In this document: piece by piece, positions 1 to 11,272 of the stretch
Layout of the letters: each line of letters opens with the position of its first letter
Position numbering within the stretch: position 1 is the first letter of the stretch
Source: Inonotus obliquus
Taxonomy: Eukaryota; Basidiomycota; Agaricomycetes; Hymenochaetales; Hymenochaetaceae
NCBI GenBank assembly: GCA_032164295.1
Contig: JAJHTX010000011.1
Span: forward strand, 744,001 to 808,000
Reading direction: 5' to 3'
DNA length: 64,000 nt
The notes under the pieces: generated by a model
What the model was told of the DNA's origin: nothing
What the model saw: the letters and a program-made list of their open reading frames with translations, nothing else
Database searches by the model: none
Program-made: the position numbers and the translations under genes

Positions 1-3000
1 CATCGAACTATACTCTGCCCTGCTAACTCCTCGGGACCCATACCAGAATACAAGCGCAGTGATGAAGAAGGCCGCTCCTTGTGCAGCACCGTATAGAAGA
101 TTAGCCCATAAGGCGCCTCGAACGGAGCGCCTCAAAGGCTCCTTCAATGCATTACTGTAGACACGCAAAACATCCCTTTCAAGAGTCAACGATGCTACAG
201 TACGAATAGCACCAGCAGCCTCGCAAGCAATCTGGGCAGATTGCTCATGAGATTCTTTGTTTTCTTGATCTTTCAGTACGACAACGCGCTTAAGGGTAAA
301 ATTTCAGTATGAGGTAATGTCAAGCGGGGATGTTATAGAAACTGACGAGAGAAATAAAGCCAACGGAAACAAGAATTGGTATGCATGCGATACCAATGAG
401 GGAGAGTTTCCATTGATAGATAAGACCAACTATAGAACCGCCGACGAGTGTTGCTATGCTCTGAATTATGCTGGAGGTATTCCATTAGCCTTGTTTTGTT
501 TCACAAAATGAACGTCTAAACTCAACGTAGCAAGTGTAACACCTCCGAGACCGCTAACCTTCCCAGGATGGTCACTCAAGCTCGACGTGAGCGACCCGGT
601 CTACAAAAGAACAAAATGAGCTCAGTTCTCCTTGTTGCTCCACTTGAGAAACGTTTCATACACTGTGCTTTTGCTCATCAAAGAATGCAACTAGAAATCA
701 CAAATATAGCATCAATCTTAAGAAGACTTAACGGTCTGACGTACTATCTTGACGGAGCATCGACTTGAATGCGAGAATTCTTAGCTTGGCTGTAAGATTC
801 GCCGATGCCGTGGAAAACGTATAAATTTGCACGCCGGTAGTAGCTGTTGCTCCAATTGCAATAAGAAATAGCCTTGTTGGTAGGTTCAGTTCATGGCAAA
901 TTAATGACACAGAAAACCGATATGTCTGGTATGGAAACGTACCAAAGTGCATTGCGATCACCCGTCCTACGCAGGTCAGCACCATCTCCCTGGAATGAAG
1001 TGATAGCCAAAGCTAAAATCACCATCAGAAACAATCTGAGCAAAGTTTTCAAGGGGACACACCGTAAACTATGGCGAATGCAGGATACACTATGCCAGAT
1101 ACTGAGACCAGGATAAAGACTCTTAAGCGGTTTTATTCGTCTTTCTTGAAAGGAATAAGTACTCACGGATCGCGGCGAATGATCCAATTATGTAATACTT
1201 CCATTCGTCCGACTGGAGTGCACCAAATCGCTTGAAGATATACAAAATCGAGAAATCTTCTTCCTTTGCATATTTATCCTTTTGCGCCTGTTCCGGCAGC
1301 CCACTCGCCAGAGAACGGTTAGATTGCCTGCGGTCAAGGCTCGTTTTCTTCTCTTGCTCCGCTGCAAATTCGCGACGTGCACCCTTGTCGCTCTTACCCT
1401 TGCCATCAATTAATTCAGTATCAGCTGGCGTTTCATCGAATCTATCTTCCGACTCGCGCAACTTCTGGGCTAGGACAAGCCGTGCGTAGTGGCCATCCGG
1501 AATCTGAAGAAGCTCGTCGTGCGTACCATGCTCAAGGACAGCACATGCACCCATAACGTAGATTTGGTCCGCGTTCTTGACGGTGGAAAGGCGGTGGGCG
1601 ATAGATATTGTCGTCCGACCTGCAGCTGCCTTATCGAGGGCATCCTGCACGACACCCTCGCTTTGCGTATCCAAGGCGGACGTAGCTTCGTCAAGTAGCA
1701 AGATCTTTGGATCCGATATGATTGCACGAGCAATAGCGATGCGTTGTTTCTGTCCACCACTCAGCAGGAAACCACGCTCTCCAACCATGGTATCATACCC
1801 AAGCGGTAACTTGGACACGAAGTCATGAGCGTTGGCTTTGATACATGCTTCTTTCACTCGCTCGGATTTCTCTTCTTCCGACGCGTTCTCCCACTTTGTA
1901 CCGATCAGTCCATGTAAAATGTTGCCCTTGATAGTCGTTGCGAATAGCACCGGCTCCTGGGATACAAGTCCTATTTGCGAGCGCACCCATTTGAGGTTAA
2001 GATCACGGAGATCAACACCGTCCAGGAGGACACGTCCACCCAATGGATCATAGAAGCGCTCTACGAGTGCGACGACAGTCGACTTCCCTGAACCAGATGA
2101 GCCTACGAGCGCAACGTTCTTGCCAGGAGGAAACGAAAGGCTAAGGTCCTTGATAACTTGGACGTCAGGTCGGGAAGGATAACTGAAATCCACATTCTCG
2201 AAATCAATCCTTCCGATGACCGTATCGGGCCTGAGACCATCATCATTCTCAGAATCGATGCTAGGAACACGATCAATCGTTTCAAAGAGCTTTGCGGCAG
2301 CACCGCATGCTTTGGTAATGGCTATTATTTAGAAGTTAGTTAAGGATGAGAAGGAGAACAAAAAAGTTCTTCGTACCTTGTGCTGCGGGAGCCATCATAC
2401 CTATCGAGAAGGCGCCAATAAGAATTGCCATAATTACGCTGATTATAGCCCCAATATCGGCCTGACCATTAATGACCAACGTGGTCCCGAAATAAAATGC
2501 AAGCGAATAAGCCGAGTAGCTTACAAAGATGATGAATGCAAAACTGGCTCCATTCACAATCCCATTTGCAAAGTCTGCGGACTGCGCTTCTAGGATGCTG
2601 CGGTCATAGAGTCTCGACAGGATGTTCTGGGAACCGAATGCCTGGGCAGTGCGAATCGTCGAGATGACTTCCTCCGCTACAGACCCTCCTTCCGCTACAT
2701 GCTTCAATGAGGCTTGCGTATACTTTGACATGAACTTGTCCATGACAAAGCCGGAGATAGAGAGACATGGCAATGTAGAAGTCAACACCAGGGCAAGGCG
2801 CCACGATCGAATGTAGCCAACTATGAATCCTGAGAAGAATGACGAGATGCACTGGAATACGATGGGGACTTTCTCAGAGATACCCGTTTGTACCAAGTCT
2901 AGAAGTATTGAGTAATGTTGAGCACACTGCGAGTGACAGACGCTAAGCACCAACTTACGTGTATCCGTCTGGATGCGCGAGGTAACGTTTCCCGCACCAA

Positions 3001-3830
3001 CGTTATCAAAGAAAGCGATGTCCTGACGCAGTATGGCCTTCAGGTAGTTTTCGCGGATACGTTTAGAGTTAATCTCGGCAGTATAGACCCAGGTGTACAT
3101 ATACACGAATGTGGTGACGAAGATTCCGATACCAATGTAGACAATGTACGACGCATTAGCTGCAGCTGCGCGACGGAATCCCGCACCAGATTCTTCGAGT
3201 TGCTCCCGAGAGGCTAATCCGTTGTTGAATTCTATTAGAGTAGTACCGAAGTCGACGAAATCATTCGTAAGCCTCCCGAAAACGATACTCATGACAGGCT
3301 ATTAATAGCATGAGAAATGAAAACTAAAATAAAACAAAATTGGTTACCATTGAGGCGCCGGCGCCAACAGCGCATATGAGACCAATGGAGTCGAGAAAAA
3401 GTTCAAACTTGGTTGAAAATCTAGTTTGACATTAATAATCAGCATACTGACAGATCAAAATGCGTTTAAAGTCGCAAGGTCCGTTTATACCAAAGGACAC
3501 CACAGCACCGCGCAACCTCATCCCCTTTGGCGAACGAGACCTCGAAGGAGAACAACCTTACCTGAAGAGCTGAGTGAAACTGACTTGCTTCGTGGAACTA
3601 TCATCAGACTTGAGCCCAAAGCCCTCATCCTTCTGTCCATCGAATTCCTTTTCGTCTTTAGTGGTCGCTTCAGGCGGCTTTTTTCTTGAAAACCAGCTAC
3701 GCTTCGTAGAAATTTTACTTGGCCCATCGATTAAAACAGGTGGAGAAATAGGTAATTGCTCCTTCGGACCTGCGTCGATGGCTTTCTCGGTATTCGAGCC
3801 TTGATCTGTATCTGGTCTAGAGGACGACAT
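1..3830 (-). CDS. ABCB (P-glycoprotein/MDR-type) ABC transporter, 3' part beyond window edge
   Basis: A plasma-membrane drug or lipid efflux pump of the full-size ABCB family. The start at 3830 opens a charged, proline-rich cytosolic N-terminus of about 90 residues (to about 3560). Introns follow. TMD1 lies at roughly 3410-2340 and includes the family-typical stretch MSIVFGRLTNDFVDFG. NBD1 lies at about 2210-1480 and shows Walker A GSSGSGKST, signature LSGGQKQR and Walker B ILLLDEATSALD. A lysine/glutamate-rich linker lies at about 1460-1230, and TMD2 continues to base 1 (for example the run RTVASLTLERDV, about 190). NBD2 must lie left of the window, so the gene is partial by position, not broken. 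No stop or frameshift was noticed in the exons read. The family call is firm; the substrate cannot be told. Confidence 0.93.
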
Positions 3831-5547
3831 AGCACTTGTCTGGAGTTGAGCTATGAACAGGAGTAAGGGGGAAGAAAATGTATGGTAGCCGTACTTGACA
3901 TACAATATATATATTATATGGGCGGGAGCGAAGGGAAAGTGCCGACACGTGTCGGTCTGCGTCGGTCGGCAGGCAACCTAATTCAATCGGGTTCTAACCG
4001 GTTATGGTAATAAGTTGACTTTGACTCACTCGCTTTCAAATTCCGATAAGCCGGAATCCTGGAAGAACTGAGGTCGAGTCATTTGTTCCGTGGGAAAGTC
4101 CGTTTGCTTCCTCCTCCAGCTTGGCACCCTCCACCAAACATCCTGCGACCCTGTATATCGATGCTGCGAACGTTAGAGTCCCGCCCACCACCCACTATTT
4201 ACGAATGGAACCATACTTTGCATATCACACGAACAAGCAACTGACTCGGAATCCTGATGCTATCTCGGCGCCCAGTCCTTAAGAAGAAAACATTCTGGAA
4301 ACCAGTGTAGCATGAGACTAAATCGGCCAGTTTACCCCTGCTTTGGTTCCAGTTGAACCCTTCGTCGTCCACATTCAGCGCGCTTTCCACTCGAATGGTT
4401 GGGAAGGCTAGGGTTCCAATTGCAATTAGGTCTTCTGAAAACGCAAGACCGCTTGAAGCAATGAAGCTGGAGTGTGTAATCCATCATACGCAAAATCTCA
4501 ATATGTATGAATAGGGAGGAATCAAAACAGAATTAGTATTGGTGGACCTCTGGTGTATAAACATGTAGAACAACCTTCCTTTGATTGACGTGCTTGCAAA
4601 GGTTTCCGGAATGTTCTCAGTTGTAGGAGCAATTACGGTAGCAGAGTTCGCGCGCGTAGCAAGGGTACTCGCAATGAACTTACCCTACTCTATGTATAAT
4701 GTTGAGGTTTAGGTTTATCGTCGCGGTCGCGAGGATTTTTACTATTTTAGACCTACTGCCCATAACACGCCCACGTGATCAAAACGCGTCGCGTCGCATT
4801 CCAGTTTGCAAGGTTCAAATAAATGACGTCACTGTCTGATTACCGCTCCTCTCCTGTGAGGCCACGACCATTGAAACTTATCCATCATGCGGAATCCAGA
4901 AGCACAGCGGTTGTCAAAAGAAATTGATTGTTACATCGTACAGTTGCTGGTACGATAAATAAAAGCCAGGATGATAGGAGATGGGCCATATGCAAATTGC
5001 AATTCCAAGGCAATTCCAAGTTCCAATATTGATGGACGATGAAAAAGAAAAGCGAAATTCGAACAAAGCAAAGGACAAGCAATCCGCTGAGGACACAGAC
5101 TGTGGTAGAACACAATGTACAATGTGCGCAGACTGAACTGTGTAGTGAATGAAGAGAAGTTGATGATTGATAAGGCATCGCACAGAATGAGTGATGCGAA
5201 ATATGTAGTTGTGAGGATGAGAAAGCAATGCGACAAGTAAAAGGAACCAACAAAGAGGAACTGGAACAGGAAAGACTAGACGGAAACCAGAGTGGTCGTT
5301 CAGGTGTATCAAGAATTGTATGTTGGTGCACCTGTCGTGAGTGAGCAAAGCTCGTCGCATCTCTCCACCGTCGCTTTGAAGGTGATTTGAGACTGTTTCT
5401 GATATGAGGAGTCAGGGTGACAACCGGGAGCGTAATCACATTTTTGATGCGTAGAACGGATGTACAGACAGAAATTATGATGGAATGTGTAGGGTCGTTA
5501 ACGACAGAAGCGTTAGCCTTGCAACGCCAAGGCTTCGTCTGATTCAT
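3831..5547. other. Intergenic region: ABCB upstream region and 3' flank of the degron protein gene
   Basis: No supported gene. The right part (about 4885-5547) reads open on the minus strand in several overlapping frames, but it directly follows the stop of the next gene and is rich in serine, cysteine and leucine without any domain, so it is more likely 3' UTR. A G-box-like palindrome (ACACGTGT, about 3943) and an ACGCGT (MluI-box type) at about 4783 are visible. Their use as regulatory sites is inference. Confidence 0.5.
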
Positions 5548-6717
5548 TCACAGTGTACGTGTGGGAGAGTTGAACGGGGTCGTGAACGTGAACTCAGCGT
5601 TAAGCTGTTTACGCTCGGATGTGGGTAGAGTTAAAGGTACAATGGGTAGTTTCGCGACGTCCGAGTCTTTGCTTGAACCCTTTGTAGGAGTGTTGGGTAG
5701 CGAAAGGCTGCGAACGATGCGGCGATTCTTCTTTGGCGTGACTGGGGCGGATTTGGGGGCGGATTTGGGGGCGGACTTTGGAGCCTTATCCTTGGTGACC
5801 AAGTCATCAAAGTTGAAGGATGCAAAGACATCCAGTTCATCGACAGGGGTGAACAGTGGCGCCGGGAGGCTCGGCAAGGACCCACTAGAAGATTGAGATT
5901 CTATGCGTGAATCGTCAGAGTGGAAGAAGTTCCGGATCTGTGTCATGAAGTCCAAATCCTATCCAATGATACATTAGCGAGGATCAACCACGTTGATATG
6001 GCAAAAACGCACCTCTTTCGTTGCTTCGCTGAACAACGGCTCTTCGTCCTTAATACTTTCTTTTTCTTCCTTAAACTGAATGTAGGCGTCGGAGACATCA
6101 GCGAGAGGAGAAACAGTCAATTCATAGCATCGCGAGTCAATCTGTGCCTGCGTAATCGACCTGGCCTCCGACTCGGATGCTTCTTCGTCCGCTGGCTGAA
6201 CCGTAGTTTCTTCCTCGATGGTTGCGAGGATGGGCGTCGAAACGCTACGCAACCCGGCCCGCGATGCTGGCTTTGTGGTTGGCGTTGGAGGTGTGGTATG
6301 GACGTCAGACAGCGGTTTCCTTTCCTCGCTGCCTTTCTTCGAGGTCTCCTTCTTGAGCTTAGCTTTCCCGGAGCCGGCCTGGGATGAGGCTTTGCGCTTC
6401 AGGTCGGTGCGCTTCGGCTTCGACTTAGCCGAGCCGGACGCGTTGGAGGCGATACCAAGAACCTTTGGTGCCAGCACCGTGCTGCTCTCCGATGCCTTGC
6501 GTTTCTTACCGGACGACGGGCCAGCCCCGATATGGGCTCCGGTCACCGGGTGCATGTTCTCCTTCTCAGCGAGGGATATGGTGTTGATGTTCTCGGAGCG
6601 ACGGGCGGAAGCTGTGAGCACCGCGCCGGCTGAGACGGACCGCCCAAGTGGACGAGTTGCGGGTCGTTTCTTCACAGGAGATGCGTCTTCGAAAACCGTA
6701 AACGTACGTGTAGTCAT
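5548..6717 (-). CDS. Basic/acidic disordered protein with KEN-box and D-box degrons (possible securin-like APC/C substrate)
   Basis: Two exons, 6717-6013 and 5958-5548, joined across a GTGCGT...TAG intron in phase 0; about 370 residues. The start ATG at 6717 is the first in frame. The N-terminus carries a KEN box in AEKENMHP (about residue 52) and, near residue 135, RKPLSDV, which fits the destruction box RxxLxxV. Lysine-rich basic stretches cover residues 70-130, then an acidic region, then several TP/SP sites that fit CDK phosphorylation. A short repeat of KSAP units lies near 5750-5780. This layout (N-terminal KEN and D-box, acidic C-terminal half, little folded sequence) resembles securins and other anaphase-promoting-complex substrates. 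That identity is inference: no securin-specific block could be confirmed by eye. It is tandem with, and same strand as, the uS5m gene. Confidence 0.75.
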
Positions 6718-7116
6718 GATATGGAATAGTGTGGTGTGGATGGGCTACGCTGTGGTTGTAGTGGACGCTTGGAAGGATATAGGGCTAGGAGAGGTTGCAA
6801 GAGGAAAGCGCCGCAGCAAGAAAGGATGTTTACAACGATGACCACACAAAATGATACAAGAAGAGATGCAGAATGGTCGAGGTAGATGATAGAGGTAGGG
6901 AGGAAAGAAGCACTCTAGCCACGCTCTGTCAATGAAGTTGTTTAGATAATTGTCCTTAAAAGGAAATCGAACGTGTTGTTGCAAGCATCGCGTACCGCGA
7001 ATGAACGCACATGACGTGACTTGCCCTCCGTCACACCGTGTAGCTACGATTTGTGTTTCCAGACTCGAAAATATCAAAAGGGAGAGTTATTATATCCAGT
7101 ACAAGACTAAGTAGTA
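6718..7116. other. Intergenic spacer between degron-protein gene and uS5m gene
   Basis: About 400 bases that must hold the promoter of the degron-protein gene and the 3' end of the uS5m transcript. No ORF with a recognisable domain. No clear TATA box next to the start at 6717. Confidence 0.5.
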
Positions 7117-8070
7117 CTACCATGTCCTCCCGTCTAGCAATTTTCGCCCGCGGTCCCTCTCAACAGACTCCTTGCTCCTCATACCGACCCCTGCATCGAG
7201 CCTTCTTCCCTTTCCTCCAACTCCATTGCCCATCGAAAGCGGCGCATTGCCAGATTGAAGAAGCATACAGGTCGCTTTAATCACTTGGATCGGGTTTCGA
7301 CTTCCCCAAACTTTGGCACTGACATCCTTGATACCCGCTGCCTTAAGGACTTGATGAATATTCGGGTTGCAGTGCAGGCCGAATCCAACAGGTCTCGGTC
7401 GCAGCAAGATGCGTGTAGAGCCGAATTTGATCGACATATCCGTCCAGATGGTACGTTTTTCGAAACGCTCGACGTAGTCCATATCGCGCACCGCTTGCAT
7501 GTACGCCCTTTTATCTGCCTCGGTCATTTCTTCATGCTTCCCTTCCCCATACCCAACAAGACCTTCTCCGTTCCCGACGACAACAAGGAGATACGTCCGG
7601 TGTCTCTTGCCTTTCCCCGTCTGTTGAGTCACTCGACGCTTTACGAGCGGATATCTATGAGTTACGACGGTCTGCTCTTCATCAATCATGAAAGTCGAAT
7701 CCTTTTCCTCGAATACTTCCGTCCCACTGTCATCTCTGATACTCTGGTTGAGCTCCTCGTCTACGACCATGTACGACGGGTCGTTTCGGACTTTAAGTCT
7801 CGAGGATCTCCCTGAACGTCGCCCTCGATAGACTTTCGTATCTGCCGAATCATAGAGGACATCAGGCCGCATAAGGTTCGGAAAGAGCGATCCGGACGTG
7901 TCCTGGTGTTTGGCATTACGAGACTGAATTGGCACAGTAGACTTGTCAGACGGACAAGGCGTAAACGATGAAAAGTAGCGAGGTATTCGCTTTGAACAAT
8001 AGCACTGTGATGGTGGAAGACTGAATCGTACGGTACGACTGAGCGCAAAGAGCGATGCGCTTCTGCTCAT
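7117..8070 (-). CDS. MRPS5: Mitochondrial small ribosomal subunit protein uS5m
   Basis: A single uninterrupted exon of 317 codons, close to the size of yeast Mrps5. It is a structural protein of the mitochondrial ribosome small subunit, near the mRNA entry and decoding region. The first 35 residues are rich in Arg/Ser and lack acids (MSRSASLFALSRTVRFS), as in a mitochondrial targeting sequence. The S5 N-terminal dsRBD-like domain starts near residue 130 with VKRRVTQQTGKGKRHRTYLL and continues with VVGNGEGLVGYGEGK. The C-terminal S5 domain includes RPRPVGFGLHCNPNIHQVL, AGIKDVSAKVWGSRNP and a motif on threonine-cysteine-methionine helices. The intron-less structure is unlike its neighbours. No defects seen. 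Confidence 0.95.
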   Translation of the reverse strand: MSRSASLFALSRTVRFSLPPSQCYCSKRIPRYFSSFTPCPSDKSTVPIQSRNAKHQDTSGSLFPNLMRPDVLYDSADTKVYRGRRSGRSSRLKVRNDPSYMVVDEELNQSIRDDSGTEVFEEKDSTFMIDEEQTVVTHRYPLVKRRVTQQTGKGKRHRTYLLVVVGNGEGLVGYGEGKHEEMTEADKRAYMQAVRDMDYVERFEKRTIWTDMSIKFGSTRILLRPRPVGFGLHCNPNIHQVLKAAGIKDVSAKVWGSRNPIQVIKATCMLLQSGNAPLSMGNGVGGKGRRLDAGVGMRSKESVERDRGRKLLDGRTW

Positions 8071-8166
8071 ATTCAGTGGTGACGGTGACGAAAGACAGAA
8101 GTGAAAAGCATAGCAGGCGAAAAGGAATATTTGTTACGTAATGAGCGAAATGCCAAATACGTACTA
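8071..8166. promoter_or_regulatory. Short upstream region of uS5m gene, abutting a decayed MITE
   Basis: Only about 96 bases separate the uS5m start codon from the MITE relic at 8167. The relic may therefore lie inside or next to the native promoter. No TATA box is obvious. Confidence 0.35.
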
Positions 8167-8390
8167 CGGGTGTACCAAAGCGAGCGCTTATGTAATGATC
8201 GACACTTGGTTGAAATCTCCATGTCGGACATAGTGAAGACCTGGTTGAATTGCACCAACAGTCTGATTCCTCTTGGGGAGCTCACCAACTTTCCATGAAT
8301 GATGAACAACCTTTGTGTCATATTGTTGTACATCAAAGGTTTGGCCATGCATCGATCATTATATAATGACTTGGTCAATTTTGGTACCTG
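8167..8390 (+). mobile_element. Decayed copy of TA-flanked MITE (same family as 57611-57865)
   Basis: The segment aligns from end to end with the intact element at 57611-57865, sharing runs such as AAGCGAGCGCTTAT near the left end and GGTCAATTTTGGTACC near the right end. Both terminal inverted repeats are shortened (the left reads CGGGTGTACCAAA, the right lost several bases), and the right TA is gone. Many differences are CG in the intact copy versus TG or CA here. It carries no coding capacity. It is an old, non-autonomous Tc1/mariner-like insertion next to the uS5m gene. Confidence 0.8.
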
Positions 8391-9775
8391 CAATAAATAA
8401 TGATCCTCAATCTTTCACATGACCGGCTTATAGATATAAAGTGACAATTTTCTGGAAATGTTTTCAATGTATTATATCACTGACAAGGTCTTATTATATG
8501 TTGGATAGGTACTGTTTCTCCTCCTTTTCCTTTCTGCATTTGGCAGTCTGAAGACCATTCTCGTTGTAGCAGCATTTCACTATTGTTTGTTAGGTACAAT
8601 ATTAGAGCACTTTTACAATCAATACCTGAGCAGCCAAGACATATTGATCCACCACGGGAGAAGCTAAAAGTTATAACAAAGGATCAGCACAACCACTGTA
8701 GATGATATACTTTTTCTGCAGAAACTGGCTCAGTCACTGTAACATACCAACTTACTGATAGATTCTCCTCTTGGCTAGCACTGGTGCACATATTGATCTT
8801 TCTATCATGAATTGATTGCAAAAGTGCTCTATTAGTAAATTGTTAAATCAGTTGTGCTAAAATCAATTTTTCAGGTTGCATGATAAAACTTGTCAAATCA
8901 GAAGATTAATTGCTATTTTAGACAATTTTGCAGCCTCTAATATTGTTTATCTCCGTGGAGGGTTTGTCGATCTTAGATTGATGGACCGATCTGGCTAATT
9001 CCTCGATAGAGGGGTCAATCTAAATTCTACAATACTGGTTATGGAATTGATAATCACCTTAGTGGACTGTGTAGCTGATCCGATTTAAAACAACTAGCAA
9101 CTAACTGGTATTACAGTTGAGCCTGATATTATTATCATACAGCATTAGATCTACGTAGGTATGCAACTCGTATACTGGTTGTTATTCACGATAAGAGAAT
9201 ATCGGAAATCATATCATACTGGGAGTAGGTTATATCATGCAGACAATAGAGAGAACAATCTAGTTGCAATCCATATTTAGCTTTAACTTCGATTTCACAC
9301 AATCGGTTCAGTTCAGCTGTGTCGCTACTAGTAGTTACTGGCTCACAGGGTGATTTATATTTAACGATCTAACTTAGAGACTTATGGTGGGGTCCCTTGA
9401 TTTGGATTAAACTGCTAGGTCAGCTCTACCATCGGGAAAAAGTCTAGCAGAATCCATGTCACATACATGTGCATATAAGTGGTAAAAGGCCCGAAAGAGG
9501 TAACTACACATACAACAGATCTCAATTTCTACAAGGTAATGAAAGTAGTTGTAAGATTGCATCAGATATGTCAGATTCCATATGTCATACGAAGGCCGGT
9601 CAGCAAGACTGGCACATGTAAGGTTGTGAATGAGCATACAATAGATCTCGATTCCTACAGGGTACAAGCAGACATATTTTGATTGGAAAGTAATATGTTG
9701 CCTTACAATACACACATATTGTTCTTATCAGAATGCAGCATTCATTCGAAACATGAGATAAATTTCTTATCCATA
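8391..9775. repeat. AT-rich, CpG-poor relic region with two dispersed-repeat fragments
   Basis: No gene. Bases 8515-8605 match 30483-30578 (shared core TTTCTGCATTYGGCAGTCTG) and differ mostly by C-to-T or G-to-A. Bases about 8985-9435 match about 13015-13490, including a shared right part with TTGGATTAAACTGCTRGG. The rest is AT-rich sequence with short random frames. This is best read as old transposon debris, probably from an LTR or other long repeat; the class could not be fixed. Confidence 0.6.
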
Positions 9776-10090
9776 TCACACAAATATAAGTATATGATAA
9801 CTATTGTATTTCCTTGCAAATAGTACATCGAGTTTGTTACAGCAATATGCATCAACGATGGTCGTACTGATCATACTCTTTTCCGACCCAGCGACACCAT
9901 ATAGCCAAAAGATGTTCTGGGTGTCATCCGAAAAGAACCAGTGTCTAGTCCAGTCGCTGTTTGAGCACTGATGGAATTGCGTCAACGTCAGGAAGAAGGG
10001 AATAGACAATTAACACGGACCCATTTTGTCCATTCTCTTCGCTGGCTGCACCGAAATGAAAGCAGCGCCGACATTCATGCCAGACTCGAT
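9776..10090 (-). pseudogene. Remnant of a NACHT/STAND (fungal NLR-type) NTPase
   Basis: Read on the minus strand, a frame contains DDTQNIFWLYGVAGSEKS followed by MISTTIVDAYC. This matches the P-loop region of fungal NACHT proteins, in which the Walker A is GVAGSGKST. Here the invariant glycine before lysine is glutamate and the threonine after KS is methionine, so nucleotide binding would be lost. Upstream (about 10010-10080) the expected pre-NACHT stretch MDKMGPC is present but a stop follows it. No C-terminal repeats remain. In intact family members this is an ATP-dependent switch domain of self/non-self recognition receptors; here it is only a scrap. Confidence 0.65.
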
Positions 10091-10529
10091 TCGTTGCTTC
10101 AACTCGACTAGTGCCTACTCAAACACATCCACCTTCTGCTCACTCTGGTCAAGCATCCGTTCAATTGATTTTCAGTAGCACAGGTGAGCATGATTAAGCA
10201 GACTCACTGGCAAACCCACATCTCAGATACTTGCAAATAAACATGCATTGAGTAGAGGCTCATTCATCCTCTCAATCCATGTATTAAACAATGGTATGAC
10301 CTTCAGATCTGTTCTCCTTTCCCGAGTGGGATAATTGATGCATAAGTACGACCATCGCTTACCAAAAGAGAGGGGTAAAGTATGCCACGTCCGACAAACA
10401 TGCGATATGTGCAGAGGGTCTACGATCGAAGAGGTGATACACCGATGTTTCTGTCCAGGGCAGGTAACTTGACCTTTCCCAACACATTGTTTTTGTATCC
10501 ATCTCTGAGATATATGATATTGGACTTTC

Positions 10530-11195
10530 CCAAACTCAGGTTATGAAAGCTGTTGTTCTCAAAGACCTCTCCAAGCATGGAGAGATCATAGATCTCAAGA
10601 ATACTGTAAACGGAATGGTTATATGACCGAGAGTGTTACTGAGGTTATGAGGCTCACACTTGAAGTAGATAGTCAGGGTAAATTGGGAGGTCAAGCAGTT
10701 GTTCCTGATGCAGAGGGAGTATGGGAATGGCTTACAGTTAATGTACGCTTGCTTCATTTCTTTATTGATCTTTACTTGGATGCTGATATTGTGAATCGAA
10801 TGCGCTCAAACTTGACAGATCAAGTGTGATCTATTGCAGCAGTTACTACTGCTGTCACGCATAGCAACTTGGCCCAGAGGGTTTAAATTCAGGTCGAAGG
10901 TGAGATGGCAATGCTTAAGGAGACGGTCAATTCCGTAGTGAACCAGCTTAGCACATTTGCTAGCGAAGTCACATGTGTCGCGCTTGAAGTCGGTACACAA
11001 GGTATCCTCGGTGGACAGGCTTGTGTTGAAGGTGTTCAGGGTACTTGGGCAGACTTGACTCACAATTTGAACATAAGCGCTCTGTTCGAAGAACCTAATT
11101 GTAACTATGGTACTCACCAGAGTCGTGTAGAAAATGGCAAGCAACCTCACTAACCAAGTGTGTTCGATTTCGAAAGTCATGAAGGCTGTCGCACA
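10530..11195 (+). pseudogene. HAMP-repeat remnant of a group III hybrid histidine kinase (Nik1/Os-1 type)
   Basis: Several consecutive HAMP modules are recognisable: GEIIDLKNTVNGMV, then TLEVDSQGKLGGQAVVPDAEG, then [14 protein letters not shown] with [19 protein letters not shown], then SNLTNQVCSISKVMKAVAHG. These fit the poly-HAMP region of osmosensing kinases that feed the Hog1 pathway. In-frame stops sit at 10624-10626 (TGA), 10827-10829 (TGA) and 10884-10886 (TAA). All three are explained by C-to-T change (CGA to TGA twice, CAA to TAA once). Two former introns seem to have lost splice sites. The sequence ends abruptly in the repeat nest near 11196. Neither the kinase nor the receiver domain is present. 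Confidence 0.85.
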
Positions 11196-11272
11196 CGGTG
11201 AAGAGAACTACGTGCAGCTGAGCTCGGTATTAAGCCCGGTATCCCATTCTACGCTTACCCCATGCTACGGTA
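11196..11272 (-). repeat. About 75-base repeat piece next to family-1 copy A (second copy at 16223-16301)
   Basis: The segment starting GTGAAGAGAACTACGTGC and ending CCCATGCTACGG occurs here and, in the same plus-strand orientation but in a different junction setting, at 16223-16301. It separates the HAMP remnant from the long repeat here, and separates a half copy from a full copy there. It may be a piece of a larger element or a separate short insertion. Confidence 0.6.

Noticed and set aside
4885..5547. Long minus-strand frames of 220, 148 and 101 codons
   Set aside because: They lie directly behind the stop of the degron-protein gene, overlap each other in three frames, and have no domain or codon regularity. 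Most likely 3' UTR.
9407..9715. 102-codon minus-strand frame in AT-rich debris
   Set aside because: It overlaps an inverted pair of similar short words (CAACAGATCTCAATTTCTACA and CAATAGATCTCGATTCCTACA) and decayed repeat DNA; no domain.
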